Source: Pseudolysobacter sp964466115
Lineage (GTDB): Bacteria; Pseudomonadota; Gammaproteobacteria; Xanthomonadales; Rhodanobacteraceae
Length of the DNA: 64,000 bases
Assembly: GCA_964466115.1 (NCBI GenBank)
Contig: CAYXMH010000003.1
Location: 1-64,000 of the forward strand
Reading direction: 5' to 3'
The first letter of the stretch is position 1. Each line of letters begins with the position of its first letter. Both the position numbers and the translations under genes were made by a program. Below are positions 8,834 through 18,535 of this stretch, piece by piece. The notes under the pieces were generated by a model. That model was given only the letters and a program-made list of their open reading frames with translations. It did not search any database and was not told the DNA's origin.

Positions 8834-10144
8834 TTACATTTCAGTTTCCCGACCCAGCCATTCTAATCGCGGGCGTAGCCAGAGCAATAATAATACGGTG
8901 GGCAATATCGAAACACAGCTCAGCGCAAAAAACCCAGAATAACTCAGCGATTTAACCAAAACCCCGGAAAACCCCGCTATGAGCTTACCCGGCAAATTGG
9001 CCAGGGAGCTTAATAACGCATATTGCGTAGCGGTGTAGCGGCGATTCACCAATCCGGATAAAAAAGCCACCAACACCGTTCCCCCAAAGCCATTGGCCAA
9101 GTTATCGCCGCTCAGCGCCAATACAAACGCCCACGACGCACCCGGATTCAACGCCATCAGGATATACAGCAAATTGCCAAGACCGATCCCCAGCGCCGCC
9201 AACAACAAAGGACCGCGCAGCCCGAAACGGCTTACCGCAAAGCCGCCGGCGAACGCGCCGGCAAGGCTTACTATCACGCCATACACTTTAGACACTTCCG
9301 CAATTTGTGTTTTTGTATAACCGCAATCGAGATAGAACGGGTTGGCGATCACGCCTATCATTTGCTCGGGCAACTTGAACAACCCGACAAACGCCAGTAG
9401 CAACAAGCCCAATGGCAACCCGCAGCGTTGAAAAAACTCCTGAAACGGCCCAATAACCCCGTCCCGCAACGCCGCAAATGCGGTCTTGGCTTGGCGTTTT
9501 TCCGGAGCATGCTCCGGTTCGCGCGCCCGCAACACCGCAATCATCGGCACCACCAGCAATGCCGCTAAGGTTAGATATGCGATCTGCCACCCCGCATGAT
9601 CGGCTAAGAACAGCGTGCCGGCTCCACTGGCAATCAAGGCCAGGCGATAGCCCAGCGTATAAGTGGAGGCCAATGCTGCTTGCGCTTCGATCGGGGCGAT
9701 CTCAACGCGATAGGCATCAACCGCAATATCCTGGGTCGCACCGGCAAACGCCACCAACGTAACCAATGCGACAAACCCGATTAATGAGCTCTGCGGCGTC
9801 ATCCAAACCAACCCCACCAAACCTAAGGCCAGCACCAATTGCGCGGCCAGTAACCAACCGCGACGTTGACCTAAGCGCCCAAAGAGCGGCAAAGGCAAAC
9901 GATCGACGGCGGGAGCCCATAAAAACTTGAAGGTGTACAACAACGTGGCGTAGCTGACAAAGCCGATCATCGTCAGATCGATGCCAGCATCTTTAAGCCA
10001 CGCGGAGAGCGTCGCACCCACCAGCAAAAACGGTAACCCGGATGAAAATCCGAAAAAGAACATCGTGCGTGCAGCTGGCTGAGTGAAGGCTTGAGCAATC
10101 CCCCTCAAACCTTTTTTTTTCACCGCATCGGTAGGCGCGCTCAC
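8834..10144 (-). CDS. ampG: Muropeptide MFS permease AmpG
   Basis: An inner-membrane importer of GlcNAc-1,6-anhydroMurNAc peptides for wall recycling and, where AmpR/AmpC exist, beta-lactamase induction. It has 436 residues and about 12-14 hydrophobic helices; the N-terminal FFFGFSSGLPFLLVG and LKFLWAP-like (FKFLWAPAVDR) segments are typical of AmpG. It starts with GTG overlapping the xthA stop (GTGA), so it is translationally coupled to xthA. Recycling genes anmK and mepM-like lie just past the RHH gene. Confidence 0.93.
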   Translation of the reverse strand: MSAPTDAVKKKGLRGIAQAFTQPAARTMFFFGFSSGLPFLLVGATLSAWLKDAGIDLTMIGFVSYATLLYTFKFLWAPAVDRLPLPLFGRLGQRRGWLLAAQLVLALGLVGLVWMTPQSSLIGFVALVTLVAFAGATQDIAVDAYRVEIAPIEAQAALASTYTLGYRLALIASGAGTLFLADHAGWQIAYLTLAALLVVPMIAVLRAREPEHAPEKRQAKTAFAALRDGVIGPFQEFFQRCGLPLGLLLLAFVGLFKLPEQMIGVIANPFYLDCGYTKTQIAEVSKVYGVIVSLAGAFAGGFAVSRFGLRGPLLLAALGIGLGNLLYILMALNPGASWAFVLALSGDNLANGFGGTVLVAFLSGLVNRRYTATQYALLSSLANLPGKLIAGFSGVLVKSLSYSGFFALSCVSILPTVLLLLWLRPRLEWLGRETEM

Positions 10145-10926
10145 TTAAACGCGCTGCCCAAGTTGTAATCGACGATGTACGGCGCGTGGTCGGAAAATCG
10201 TTGCTCAGCAAATATCGAGCAAGCTTTTAACTTGTCGCGCAAAGAAGGAGTAACAATCTGGTAATCAATCCGCCAACCGACGTTATTCGCACGCGCTTGC
10301 CCGCGGTTCGACCACCAGGTGTACTCCACTGCATCCGGCTTCAGGGCGCGATAGCTGTCCACCCAACCAAGCTCACCGAACAAGTGGTCAAGCCAAGCGC
10401 GCTCTTGCGGCAAGCAACCTGAGTTTTTCTGATTCGAGGTCCAATTCTTGATGTCGTTGCGCGTGTGCACGATGTTCCAATCGCCGCAAATCACGTAGTC
10501 ACGGCCGCTGCTCACCCAGTCTTTCAAAATCGGCGTGAACCACTCCATCACCTTAAACTTAAATTGTTGGCGCTCGTCCCCGGAGGAGCCGGAAGGTACG
10601 TAAAGCGATACGACACTCAAATTGCCAAAGCGCGCCTCGATATAGCGCCCCTCATCATCAAACGGCGCCCAATCAAGGCTGGTACGAACCTCGTCCGGCT
10701 TGCCTCGCATATAAAGGGCAACACCGCTGTAACCTTTTTTGCTGCGCGCATCATTAAAAACCACCTGATAGCCGGCTGGTCGAAACAAAGCATCGCTGAG
10801 CTGATGCTCTTGCGCCTTGGTTTCCTGCAAGCAAAGCACGTCGGCTTGCTGCTCAGCCAGCCATTCGTAAAAACCTTTGTTAGCGGCCGAACGGATGCCA
10901 TTGGCGTTGAAAGTGATGATTCTCAT
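10141..10926 (-). CDS. xthA: Exodeoxyribonuclease III
   Basis: A DNA-repair AP endonuclease and 3'-5' exonuclease of the EEP fold. Its 261 residues show FNANGIRSA at the N-terminus, the metal-binding LQETK, GDWNIVH in the middle and the catalytic SDHAPYI near the C-terminus. Its stop overlaps the GTG of ampG. It is divergent from pyrE across about 160 bp. Confidence 0.95.
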   Translation of the reverse strand: MRIITFNANGIRSAANKGFYEWLAEQQADVLCLQETKAQEHQLSDALFRPAGYQVVFNDARSKKGYSGVALYMRGKPDEVRTSLDWAPFDDEGRYIEARFGNLSVVSLYVPSGSSGDERQQFKFKVMEWFTPILKDWVSSGRDYVICGDWNIVHTRNDIKNWTSNQKNSGCLPQERAWLDHLFGELGWVDSYRALKPDAVEYTWWSNRGQARANNVGWRIDYQIVTPSLRDKLKACSIFAEQRFSDHAPYIVDYNLGSAFK

Positions 10927-11090
10927 GGGATCGGGTAGCTTAAGTTTGGCGTCTAGGAAGGCTACGATGTCCGGGCGTTTAAGTTAAGAGGGCATAACGC
11001 CAAGTGGGAGGTTTTTTTTCAGTATTGCGTGCATTTCCATTGCACCACCAGGCAAAATTGCAAATCTTCGCTTTCACTGACTTTAAGGCC

Positions 11091-11735
11091 ATGCGCTCAT
11101 ACCAACGCGAATTTCTCGATCTTGCCCTGGCCCGCAACGCCCTTCAATTCGGCGCGTTCACTCTTAAATCGGGGAGAGTAAGTCCCTATTTTTTCAATGC
11201 GGGTCTATTCAATTCCGGACGAGCGTTGTCCACGTTGGGTCAAGTGTATGCACATGCGGCAATCGATGCGAATGTTCCATTCGATATGCTATTCGGTCCG
11301 GCTTATAAAGGCATCCCCCTTGCAACCACCACCGCGGTGGCATTGGCCAACCATCACAAACGTGATGCTCCGGTTGCGTTTAAGCGCAAAGAGGCAAAAA
11401 CGCACGGCGAAGGCGGTCACATCATCGGAGCGCCACTAAACGGTCGGGTCTTAATCGTCGATGACGTCATCACGGCGGGCACCGCCATTCGCGAAGCGCT
11501 AGAAACGATTCTGATTCATGGGGCCACCCCGGTTGGGGTGCTTATTGCACTGGATCGCGAAGAGCGAGGACAAAACGCCCTTTCGGCGGCCCAGGAAATC
11601 CAGATCGAATTTGGCATCCCGGTCATTGCGATTGCGAGGCTAACTGAACTGCTGGCTTTCACCTCGGAACATCCCGATCTTAAGCCGTACCAAGCCGAGC
11701 TTGAGGCCTATCGCACACGTTACGGCATTGCATGA
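11091..11735 (+). CDS. pyrE: Orotate phosphoribosyltransferase
   Basis: Joins orotate to PRPP to make OMP in pyrimidine synthesis. The 214-residue protein has the PRPP-binding loop VLIVDDVITAGTA and a FKRKEAKTHGEGG flexible loop. The frame is open upstream to 11004, but the conserved protein begins at MRSYQREF (11091), so the longer start is rejected. xthA lies divergent upstream, which is common in gammaproteobacteria. Confidence 0.96.
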   Translation: MRSYQREFLDLALARNALQFGAFTLKSGRVSPYFFNAGLFNSGRALSTLGQVYAHAAIDANVPFDMLFGPAYKGIPLATTTAVALANHHKRDAPVAFKRKEAKTHGEGGHIIGAPLNGRVLIVDDVITAGTAIREALETILIHGATPVGVLIALDREERGQNALSAAQEIQIEFGIPVIAIARLTELLAFTSEHPDLKPYQAELEAYRTRYGIA

Positions 11736-11831
11736 AGTAAAAAACCGGCGCTTATTAGGACATCAAACGCTCACTAATGCTGGAGGTTTTCCAAACTTCT
11801 CCTATACTGAGCGCTAAGGAGGACCCACAGC

Positions 11832-12491
11832 ATGCATTCGATGATTGGATGGTTTATCGCCTTATTGCTGGCATCAAGTCTGCTGCTTGAGTCCGTACAT
11901 GCGGCAACGGCAACATCCACCGCCGGGCATGTCCACTACAAATGGATTGACGAGCAAGGCGGTGTGCACTTTAGCGACTCGGTTCCCGCCGACGCGGTTA
12001 AATTTGGCTACGATGTGCTGAATAACGAAGGCTTAACCATTCGTCACGTCGAGCGCGCGAAAACCCCAGAAGAAATTAAAGCCGCAAAAGCCGAAGCACG
12101 GCAAAAAGAGGACGTGTTGCGCCGTGCTGAAGAACAAGTTAGAGCGGACCAACAAATGCTTGCTGCCTATCCCACTGAAAACGATTTAATCCGCGCTCAA
12201 AAAGCGCAACTGGAAATCGTGGCGCAAAATTTACGGGGTGCGGAAATCAATATTCACAGCCTGGAAAGAAATCTAACCGATTTGCTTTCACATGCCGCAG
12301 AGCTTGAGCGCAGCGCGAAACCGTTGCCGCCAAAGCTCACTCAGCAGATTAGCGATTTGCGCAACGACATCGATGCCCAAAAAGCCTTTATTACACAAAA
12401 GCAACAGGAAAAAATCGATTCCGCGAGCAAATTTGAAGCGGAGCTCGTGCATTACCGGGAATTGGTGGAGAAAACAAAAGACCAACATTGA
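11832..12491 (+). CDS. Secreted DUF4124 coiled-coil protein
   Basis: 219 residues with a signal peptide (about 1-25, ending in VHAA) and a DUF4124 segment (YKWIDEQGGVHFSDSVP, about 37-53), a short envelope domain of unknown role. A long charged helical region rich in Ala, Glu, Gln and Lys (about 75-215) follows, probably coiled coil. AAGGAGG 9 nt upstream fixes the start. Its stop overlaps the ATG of the sulfotransferase gene (TGATG), so the two should be made together. Confidence 0.85.
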   Translation: MHSMIGWFIALLLASSLLLESVHAATATSTAGHVHYKWIDEQGGVHFSDSVPADAVKFGYDVLNNEGLTIRHVERAKTPEEIKAAKAEARQKEDVLRRAEEQVRADQQMLAAYPTENDLIRAQKAQLEIVAQNLRGAEINIHSLERNLTDLLSHAAELERSAKPLPPKLTQQISDLRNDIDAQKAFITQKQQEKIDSASKFEAELVHYRELVEKTKDQH

Positions 12492-13411
12492 TGCTTGACC
12501 ATCCATCAATGGAACCTAACGAAACGACACCGTTGCAGACGCAGACGCGGTATCCAATTTTAGATTTATTGGGCAATGCGTCCTTGGTTTTTCAGCACCT
12601 CCCCAAATGCGGTGGCACGTCGGTGCATGAATTGTTGCAAGCTCACTTCCCGCCCGAACGGGTGTGCCCGGAGCGATTTAATGAGCTGATTTACTATCCG
12701 CAAGCCCGTTTGGACGATTATCGCTACTATTCCGGACACTACGATCGAAACAATGTTCTTTTTATCCCAAAACCCGTCCGCGTTATCACGCTACTACGCG
12801 GGCCCAAAGAGCGCATAATTTCACTCTACCGCTTCTGGCGCGCGCATCGCGAGGAATCGATTACGGAACACCATTACGCCGCCAAGCTCGCCCGCGAAAT
12901 GCCGCTGCTTCAGTTCCTGCGCCACCGTGCCGATTCGGTACCGGAAAATGTCAATAATTACATGACCCGCTATTTGTCCGGGTACACGGAGCTTGACCCT
13001 AACGGCGAATTTTCGCATTCGCCTAAAAAGATGTTGACGCAAGCCGCCGCTCATCTTGATTCGATGGACTGTTTTGGCCTGCTCGAGTATTTTGAGGATT
13101 TCATCCATTTGCTTTTTCAGCGCTTGCAACTTCCGATTCCGGACGAAATGCCCCAGCTAAAGGATCATCGCCGCTTTACCGAAGACCCTGGTTTGGAACA
13201 CGTTGAATTAGAACCCATCACTCCCGAAATTCAATGGGAATTACACAAGCTCACCGAGCTTGACAGCTGCCTGTACCTGTACGCTAAGCAGCGTTTTCTG
13301 AAACTATTAGCCGCCTCAGGCCAGCGTAAAGCATTGCCGCGAATGAGTTGGAGCGAACGAACCAGAAATTATGGGTTGCGCTTACGCTTGCAAATGGCAC
13401 GCTACGTTTGA
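12491..13411 (+). CDS. Sulfotransferase-family protein
   Basis: 306 residues. FQHLPKCGGTS (about 28-38) is the 5'-phosphosulfate loop of membrane-type sulfotransferases, and LLRGPKERIISLY (about 99-111) fits the 3'-phosphate-binding segment, so it should use PAPS to sulfate a glycan, lipid or protein. The acceptor is unknown. A TTG at 12488 precedes the ATG at 12491; ATG is chosen because it overlaps the upstream stop. Coupling to a secreted DUF4124 protein is unusual and gives no clear hint of substrate. Confidence 0.8.
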   Translation: MLDHPSMEPNETTPLQTQTRYPILDLLGNASLVFQHLPKCGGTSVHELLQAHFPPERVCPERFNELIYYPQARLDDYRYYSGHYDRNNVLFIPKPVRVITLLRGPKERIISLYRFWRAHREESITEHHYAAKLAREMPLLQFLRHRADSVPENVNNYMTRYLSGYTELDPNGEFSHSPKKMLTQAAAHLDSMDCFGLLEYFEDFIHLLFQRLQLPIPDEMPQLKDHRRFTEDPGLEHVELEPITPEIQWELHKLTELDSCLYLYAKQRFLKLLAASGQRKALPRMSWSERTRNYGLRLRLQMARYV

Positions 13412-13444
13412 GGGTGCGGGACTGCTAGCTAGCTACCCGCACCC
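13412..13444. terminator. Hairpin between convergent genes
   Basis: GGGTGCGGG and CCCGCACCC form a perfect 9-bp stem around a loop containing the palindrome GCTAGCTAGC. It starts one base after the sulfotransferase stop and faces the subtilase gene end, so a two-way terminator is likely. The U-tract is poor on both strands. Confidence 0.55.
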
Positions 13445-13483
13445 CATGCCATGAGCCGGTAAAACGAAAACCCATCAGTGTGC

Positions 13484-15442
13484 TTATGGATCCAGGACAC
13501 TAACCGTCAAATGCTCCGTTGGAATAACGGCGTAGGGTGAGATCACGCCTGGCTCCGGATCAAACCAAATCTTCGCATAGTAGGTATGACCAGAGGTTGC
13601 GGCCGTTCGCGTGGCGGTAATGGTGATGGTTGCGTTGGCGTCAATCCAGCCGCCGCTGTTTAGTGTGAAGGTATCCGGAGATACGGTAATTCGAATGCCG
13701 GGATCGGCATCAACGCTCACGTGCCAGTTTATACGCTCACCGCGAGTGGCCCGCAGCGTGCGGGTCCAGGTACAGGTGGGGGCGCACGTGCCGCGCACAT
13801 ACGGCAGGTTTAATGTCGAAGGATCACCGCCATGCGCCGGATCGGCGCGTAAAAAGTTATCGTACGTTTCATTCATCACAAAGCCCGCAAGACCCGCATC
13901 GTAAAGCGCAATGCGTCCGGAGCCGCCCTCATCGGGCGTCCATTGCCGCCATAGCCACGGCGCCCGGCAGAACGAATCCCCACACATCCGATTTTGAATT
14001 TCACCCGGATTTTTGGCCGTTAGCAGCATCGCCGATTGGATTTCGCTTGGGGTCCAAGTTGGATTGGCGCTTTTCAATAAGGCGGCGGCTCCGGCTACCA
14101 CAGGTGCCGCCATCGAAGTTCCACTGCGCGGAACAAAATTATTGGTGCCCGCTTGGGCCGATTCAATATTTATACCCGGAGCAATCAAGTCTGGCTTTGT
14201 AACGCCATGCAGGGTTTCAAATGCGCTGTGCGAGGCATTCAGCATTTGCGGCGGACCAAGCAGACTGAAATCTGCTATTTGATCAGGGTAAGCGGGATAA
14301 CTGGTACCAGGCCAACCCAGATGCGTCGCATAACCACCGGTTGCCGCGGCAACAACGGTTTCCCAGGGTGCGATATGCCCTACTCCTCCTGCAACTGGTT
14401 GAGGTCTATCGGAAACTCCCAAGTTACCCGAGGCACTAACCGGCACAATTCCACTGCGTAATAAGCCCAGTGTTAATAACGGAGATATGTCTGAACCAGC
14501 AATGCTGCCCCATGGATTTTCCGCTCCGGTGCGCGGACCAAACGACATATTCACTACCTGGACACGGTCTCGTATCGCCTGCTCGATCGCTTGCATCACG
14601 GCATCCGGCCAAAGACCCGGTTCAAACGGATTCCCATCGCCGGCATTGTAAGAAATAATCCCTGCGCATTTGGCAATGCCTTGATAAAGCCTGCCATTGC
14701 TATGGGATACCGCGCCGCCTGCCGCAATGCCGGCAACATGCGTGCCATGTCCGACACAATCGGTCGCCAACCCATCCGGACTGTCGAAGCAGCTGGCTAA
14801 GGGCTCATTGCCGACGGGGCAGCCGCTGCGGTTGCAGTTCTTCAGCACAATCTTTGGCCGCGGACTGCTATACCCGCATTCAGATCCCATTGGCCTGAAA
14901 AAAGGATGCCGGTCATCGCCACCGGTGTCGATTACGGCGATCGTTACACCTTGTCCCTGCGTTCCAACATGATTTGGTGTGGAGGTCCCATCCCATATCC
15001 AATCGGCACCCACAAATTCGTAAGTCGAGTGCATGCTCAACACTTGCCTTTGTGGTTGCCACAGGGACCGGACAAACGACAGCTTACGAACGGCCTCGAC
15101 TTCGTCTTTGTTCAAGGGCAATGCTATCGCATGCTGCAGCACGTCATAGACATGTGCCGGTTCGACACTATGACCAAGCTCCGCCGCCAGCTTTTGCAGA
15201 TAATACGTACGCTGACCCTTAAGCCACGCTTCGTAACTTTTTACTGCAGTGGACTCAAACTCGGGCGGGGTATTGGGTTTCGTCGGGGCGGTGGCCGCTA
15301 GGCCCTTTATCTCTCCGTTGTAGTCAAAGATCCCCGCTTCGAAAAACTGCACCACGTAGTTTCCTTGACTGGGTATCGCCGTTTGTCCGGCATAAACCGA
15401 CGAGGACACCAGCGCCAACAAAGCAAAGGCCCATCGCAACAT
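13484..15442 (-). CDS. Secreted subtilisin-like serine protease (S8)
   Basis: 652 residues: a signal peptide (MLRWAFALLALVSSSVYAG), an I9-like propeptide region (about 28-130), and an S8 catalytic domain with Asp172 (VIDTGG), His232 (GHGTHVAG), Asn340 (ASGN) and Ser443 (GTSMAAP). A C-terminal beta-type region of about 150 residues follows. Cysteine pairs within the catalytic domain suggest disulfides and an extracellular site of action. The GTG at 15469 is rejected in favour of ATG at 15442, which has GAGGG 8 nt upstream and begins the signal peptide. Likely role is extracellular proteolysis for nutrition or competition, which is inference. Confidence 0.92.
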   Translation of the reverse strand: MLRWAFALLALVSSSVYAGQTAIPSQGNYVVQFFEAGIFDYNGEIKGLAATAPTKPNTPPEFESTAVKSYEAWLKGQRTYYLQKLAAELGHSVEPAHVYDVLQHAIALPLNKDEVEAVRKLSFVRSLWQPQRQVLSMHSTYEFVGADWIWDGTSTPNHVGTQGQGVTIAVIDTGGDDRHPFFRPMGSECGYSSPRPKIVLKNCNRSGCPVGNEPLASCFDSPDGLATDCVGHGTHVAGIAAGGAVSHSNGRLYQGIAKCAGIISYNAGDGNPFEPGLWPDAVMQAIEQAIRDRVQVVNMSFGPRTGAENPWGSIAGSDISPLLTLGLLRSGIVPVSASGNLGVSDRPQPVAGGVGHIAPWETVVAAATGGYATHLGWPGTSYPAYPDQIADFSLLGPPQMLNASHSAFETLHGVTKPDLIAPGINIESAQAGTNNFVPRSGTSMAAPVVAGAAALLKSANPTWTPSEIQSAMLLTAKNPGEIQNRMCGDSFCRAPWLWRQWTPDEGGSGRIALYDAGLAGFVMNETYDNFLRADPAHGGDPSTLNLPYVRGTCAPTCTWTRTLRATRGERINWHVSVDADPGIRITVSPDTFTLNSGGWIDANATITITATRTAATSGHTYYAKIWFDPEPGVISPYAVIPTEHLTVSVLDP

Positions 15443-15600
15443 ATCCGCACCCTCTTCTGTCGTGTTCACCGCAATAAAACCGTTCTACACGGGTTAAGGG
15501 CGACTATAAGCCTCTAAGAAGCACGGTGTCGGGCGTAGCAAGGCAGTTTGCAATTTTTTACAGAAATGCTCACCGGGAATATGTGAGCGGGCCTGCCATT

Positions 15601-18018
15601 TTAGAATGGCATGGTAAGCGATGGCTCCAAGGCTCTTAGTTGGTTGCGAAAAGAATCTTGGATGCGATTCAAAGCCGCCTCATTGTCGGCATCGAATCGC
15701 AGCACCAGGCACGGCGTGGTATTGGAACAGCGCACCAGCCCCCAGCCGTCGGCATAATCCGCACGCACGCCATCGATGGTAGTCACTCGCGCGCCCTCGA
15801 AACTGGATTTTTCCTTGAATTTTTCGATGAACCGATAATGTTCGCCTTCCGGCATCGGAATTTTTAATTCCGGGGTGCTGACGCCTTTCGGTAAGCTGTC
15901 GAAAATCGTTTGCGGATCGCGCCCGGCGGCATCGGAGGTAAGGATTTCCATCAACCGCGCCGCTGAGTAGATGCCGTCGTCAAAGCCATACCAGCGCTCG
16001 CGGAAAAAGAAGTGTCCGCTCATTTCCCCGGCAAGCTCAGCGTCGATTTCGCGCATCTTCGACTTAATCAACGAATGCCCCGTTTTCCACATCATCGGGC
16101 TGCCGCCGTATTTGAGGATCAAAGGCTGCAAATGCCCGGTGCACTTAACGTCATAAATGATCGCCGCGCCGGGATTGCGGCTTAGCACATCGATCGCAAA
16201 CAGCATCAGTAAACGATCCGGATAAATCACTTCGCCGGTCTTGGTCACCACACCCAATCGATCCCCGTCGCCATCGAACGCGATGCCGACATCCGCCCCC
16301 ATCTGCTTGACGGTTAAAATCAAATCCTGCAGGTTTTCTGGATCGGACGGGTCTGGATGATGATTGGGGAAATTGCCGTCGACATCGCAATAAAGCGGCA
16401 TGACCTCGCAACCAATGCCTTCCAATATCGCGGGGGCCACAACCCCGGCAATGCCGTTACCGCAATCCACGACCACTTTAATTTTATGCTCGATTTGCAC
16501 ATCGCCGGTAATGCGCTCGATGTAGTCGGGCAGAAGATTCATCGCCTGTAATGCCCCGGCGCCTTGGCTGAGGCGATTTTCGGCGATGCGTGCGTACAGG
16601 TTTTGAATGGCGCCCTCGGATAAGGTTTCGCCAGCGAGCACAATTTTGAATCCATTGTAGTCGGGAGGGTTATGGCTACCGGTTACCATGACCCCGGAAC
16701 CGGTATTTAGAAAATGCGTGGCGAAATACACCACCGGCGTCGGTACCGCGCCAACGTCAATGACATCGCAACCTGCCGCACGCAAACCTTCGATCAATGC
16801 AGCGGAGAGTTCCGGTCCCGACAACCGCCCGTCTCTGCCAACGACGATTTCGCGTACTCCGCGCTCTTGCGCCTCGGAACCGATGGCGTGACCAATTTTT
16901 CTTGCGATATCCGCGTTTAATGTGTGGCCGAGCACACCGCGAATGTCATACGCGCGAAAAATGCTGCGGTCCAAATTGACAGGGCTTTCGGCTTTTTTTT
17001 GCGCTGCCGGTGGTTTCGCAGCGCCTGCGGACTGGCCGGCTCTCGGGATCGCAGATGCGGCCGGTTGGCCAAGGGTTTGTGCCAAGGTGAGTTCCTCTTT
17101 CGCTATCGTGGGTTGGCGACGCAATACCGCCACAACGTGTCGAGCGCCAACTCGACGCGTCCAAACCAGCATTATAGCGGCCAACAATGTCAGTAAAAAT
17201 AACGGCAGCAGCACCCATAGGCTGTGGGCGGTGAAAATAACACGTTCCGGTTGCGCAGTCGCAATCCGAAACGCACTGCCGGCTATCGCCACACCAAGGC
17301 TGCTGCTTGAGTCGCCGCCGGAGGTGACGCCGATACTGTCGATCACCATGTCGCCGCGTCCATCACCTTGGCGCAAATCGACGCGCGCACCGCTAAGCCA
17401 AGCCTGACGAAAGCTTTCTTGGATGGGAGCAAATGGCATTTGGACCACGGCATATTTTATGATTTTGTTATCGCGGTGAATCGGTTGCGCCAGCATCAGG
17501 TACCGCGCACCTTTTGCGTCGTTATGCGATTGCAGCGGAGCCGGCTTGCTCTCACTGCGGGCCTGCATCAACATCGATGCTTTGGCATACCCGAATTGAG
17601 CCAGGTCGTTGTGCATCAACTCGACCAATTCCGCGCTATAAAACTCAACCTCCACCAGCTCTGGAAGCTGTTGTTTTAAGGCGGTCGCAGCATTGACGTG
17701 CGTATCGCCGTTACCGCTCAATGCTTCGAGCACCGCTGGGCTTTCTAACGCCTTTTGCACCCGCGTTTGCGTTTCATTCACCAATTTAGTCAATGTGGAA
17801 ACTTCCCATTTAACCACTTCAACCGCTTGGGCCGCGCCACTGATCTCAGACCAAACCAACGAAATTTGCCACACAAAAAATGCGCTTAGTGCAAATAACA
17901 GCATCGCGCCAATCAACGCCCACAAATGCCAATTCAACAATGGGTTGCTTTGGTCGCGCTGCTCCTGTTTTTGCAGCGCGCGTTGCAATGCGGTGGCTTT
18001 GCCACTGGGCTTGGTCAT
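15601..18018 (-). CDS. algC: Phosphomannomutase/phosphoglucomutase with membrane-anchored N-terminus
   Basis: Interconverts hexose 6- and 1-phosphates (Man or Glc) for LPS and exopolysaccharide precursors. The catalytic half begins near residue 350 (RAYDIRG), with phosphoserine motif TGSHNPP (Ser448) and metal-binding DGDGDRLG. The first 345 residues hold two membrane helices (about 31-53 and 266-286) flanking an extracytoplasmic domain, then a linker. Long AlgC forms with such an N-terminus are known in Pseudomonas and xanthomonads. AGGAA 6 nt before ATG supports the start. dut lies about 50 bp upstream, the usual dut-algC order. A 7-bp hairpin (15594-15611) overlaps the stop. Confidence 0.93.
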   Translation of the reverse strand: MTKPSGKATALQRALQKQEQRDQSNPLLNWHLWALIGAMLLFALSAFFVWQISLVWSEISGAAQAVEVVKWEVSTLTKLVNETQTRVQKALESPAVLEALSGNGDTHVNAATALKQQLPELVEVEFYSAELVELMHNDLAQFGYAKASMLMQARSESKPAPLQSHNDAKGARYLMLAQPIHRDNKIIKYAVVQMPFAPIQESFRQAWLSGARVDLRQGDGRGDMVIDSIGVTSGGDSSSSLGVAIAGSAFRIATAQPERVIFTAHSLWVLLPLFLLTLLAAIMLVWTRRVGARHVVAVLRRQPTIAKEELTLAQTLGQPAASAIPRAGQSAGAAKPPAAQKKAESPVNLDRSIFRAYDIRGVLGHTLNADIARKIGHAIGSEAQERGVREIVVGRDGRLSGPELSAALIEGLRAAGCDVIDVGAVPTPVVYFATHFLNTGSGVMVTGSHNPPDYNGFKIVLAGETLSEGAIQNLYARIAENRLSQGAGALQAMNLLPDYIERITGDVQIEHKIKVVVDCGNGIAGVVAPAILEGIGCEVMPLYCDVDGNFPNHHPDPSDPENLQDLILTVKQMGADVGIAFDGDGDRLGVVTKTGEVIYPDRLLMLFAIDVLSRNPGAAIIYDVKCTGHLQPLILKYGGSPMMWKTGHSLIKSKMREIDAELAGEMSGHFFFRERWYGFDDGIYSAARLMEILTSDAAGRDPQTIFDSLPKGVSTPELKIPMPEGEHYRFIEKFKEKSSFEGARVTTIDGVRADYADGWGLVRCSNTTPCLVLRFDADNEAALNRIQDSFRNQLRALEPSLTMPF

Positions 18019-18070
18019 GTTGTTCCTGTGTTTTTAGTTTTGCGCATGCGCTGTTTAATGAAACGCGAAC

Positions 18071-18526
18071 TTAACGACTGCCCGAGTGACCAAAACCACC
18101 CACTCCACGTAAACTTTGTTCGAAATTCTCGACTACCCGAAAACCAACGCGCACCACCGGTGTGAAAACCAATTGGGCGATTCGATCGCCCGGCACAATG
18201 GTAAAGGGCGTATCCGATCGGTTCCAGCACGAAATCATCAACGGTCCTTGATAATCGGCATCAATCAAGCCAACCAGATTACCCAGTACGATGCCGTTTT
18301 TATGCCCCAAGCCTGAACGCGGCAAAATCACCGCGCACAAATCGGGATTGCCGATGTGAATGGCAATGCCCGTCGGCACCAAATGGGTTGTGCCCGGCTC
18401 CAAGGTCAACTCATGCTCCAGTGCCGCGCGCAAATCCAATCCGGCTGAACCCGGTGTGGTATAGGTTGGCAAAGGAAATTCGCGCCCCATGCGCGCATCG
18501 ATGATTTTCAGCTCAACTTCGGTCAT
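18071..18526 (-). CDS. dut: dUTP diphosphatase
   Basis: Hydrolyses dUTP to dUMP, limiting uracil in DNA and feeding dTMP synthesis. The 151-residue trimeric-type enzyme shows PGSAGLDLRA, PRSGLGHKNG, GLIDADYQG, GDRIAQLV and the C-terminal RGVGGFGHSG loop, the five family motifs. It starts 9 bp after coaBC, as in many gammaproteobacteria. Confidence 0.97.
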   Translation of the reverse strand: MTEVELKIIDARMGREFPLPTYTTPGSAGLDLRAALEHELTLEPGTTHLVPTGIAIHIGNPDLCAVILPRSGLGHKNGIVLGNLVGLIDADYQGPLMISCWNRSDTPFTIVPGDRIAQLVFTPVVRVGFRVVENFEQSLRGVGGFGHSGSR

Positions 18527-18535
18527 GACGGGTCT

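Noticed and set aside
15594..15611. TGCCATT/AATGGCA hairpin overlapping the algC stop
   Set aside because: The stem is short, AT-rich and without a U-tract, so it is not listed as a terminator.
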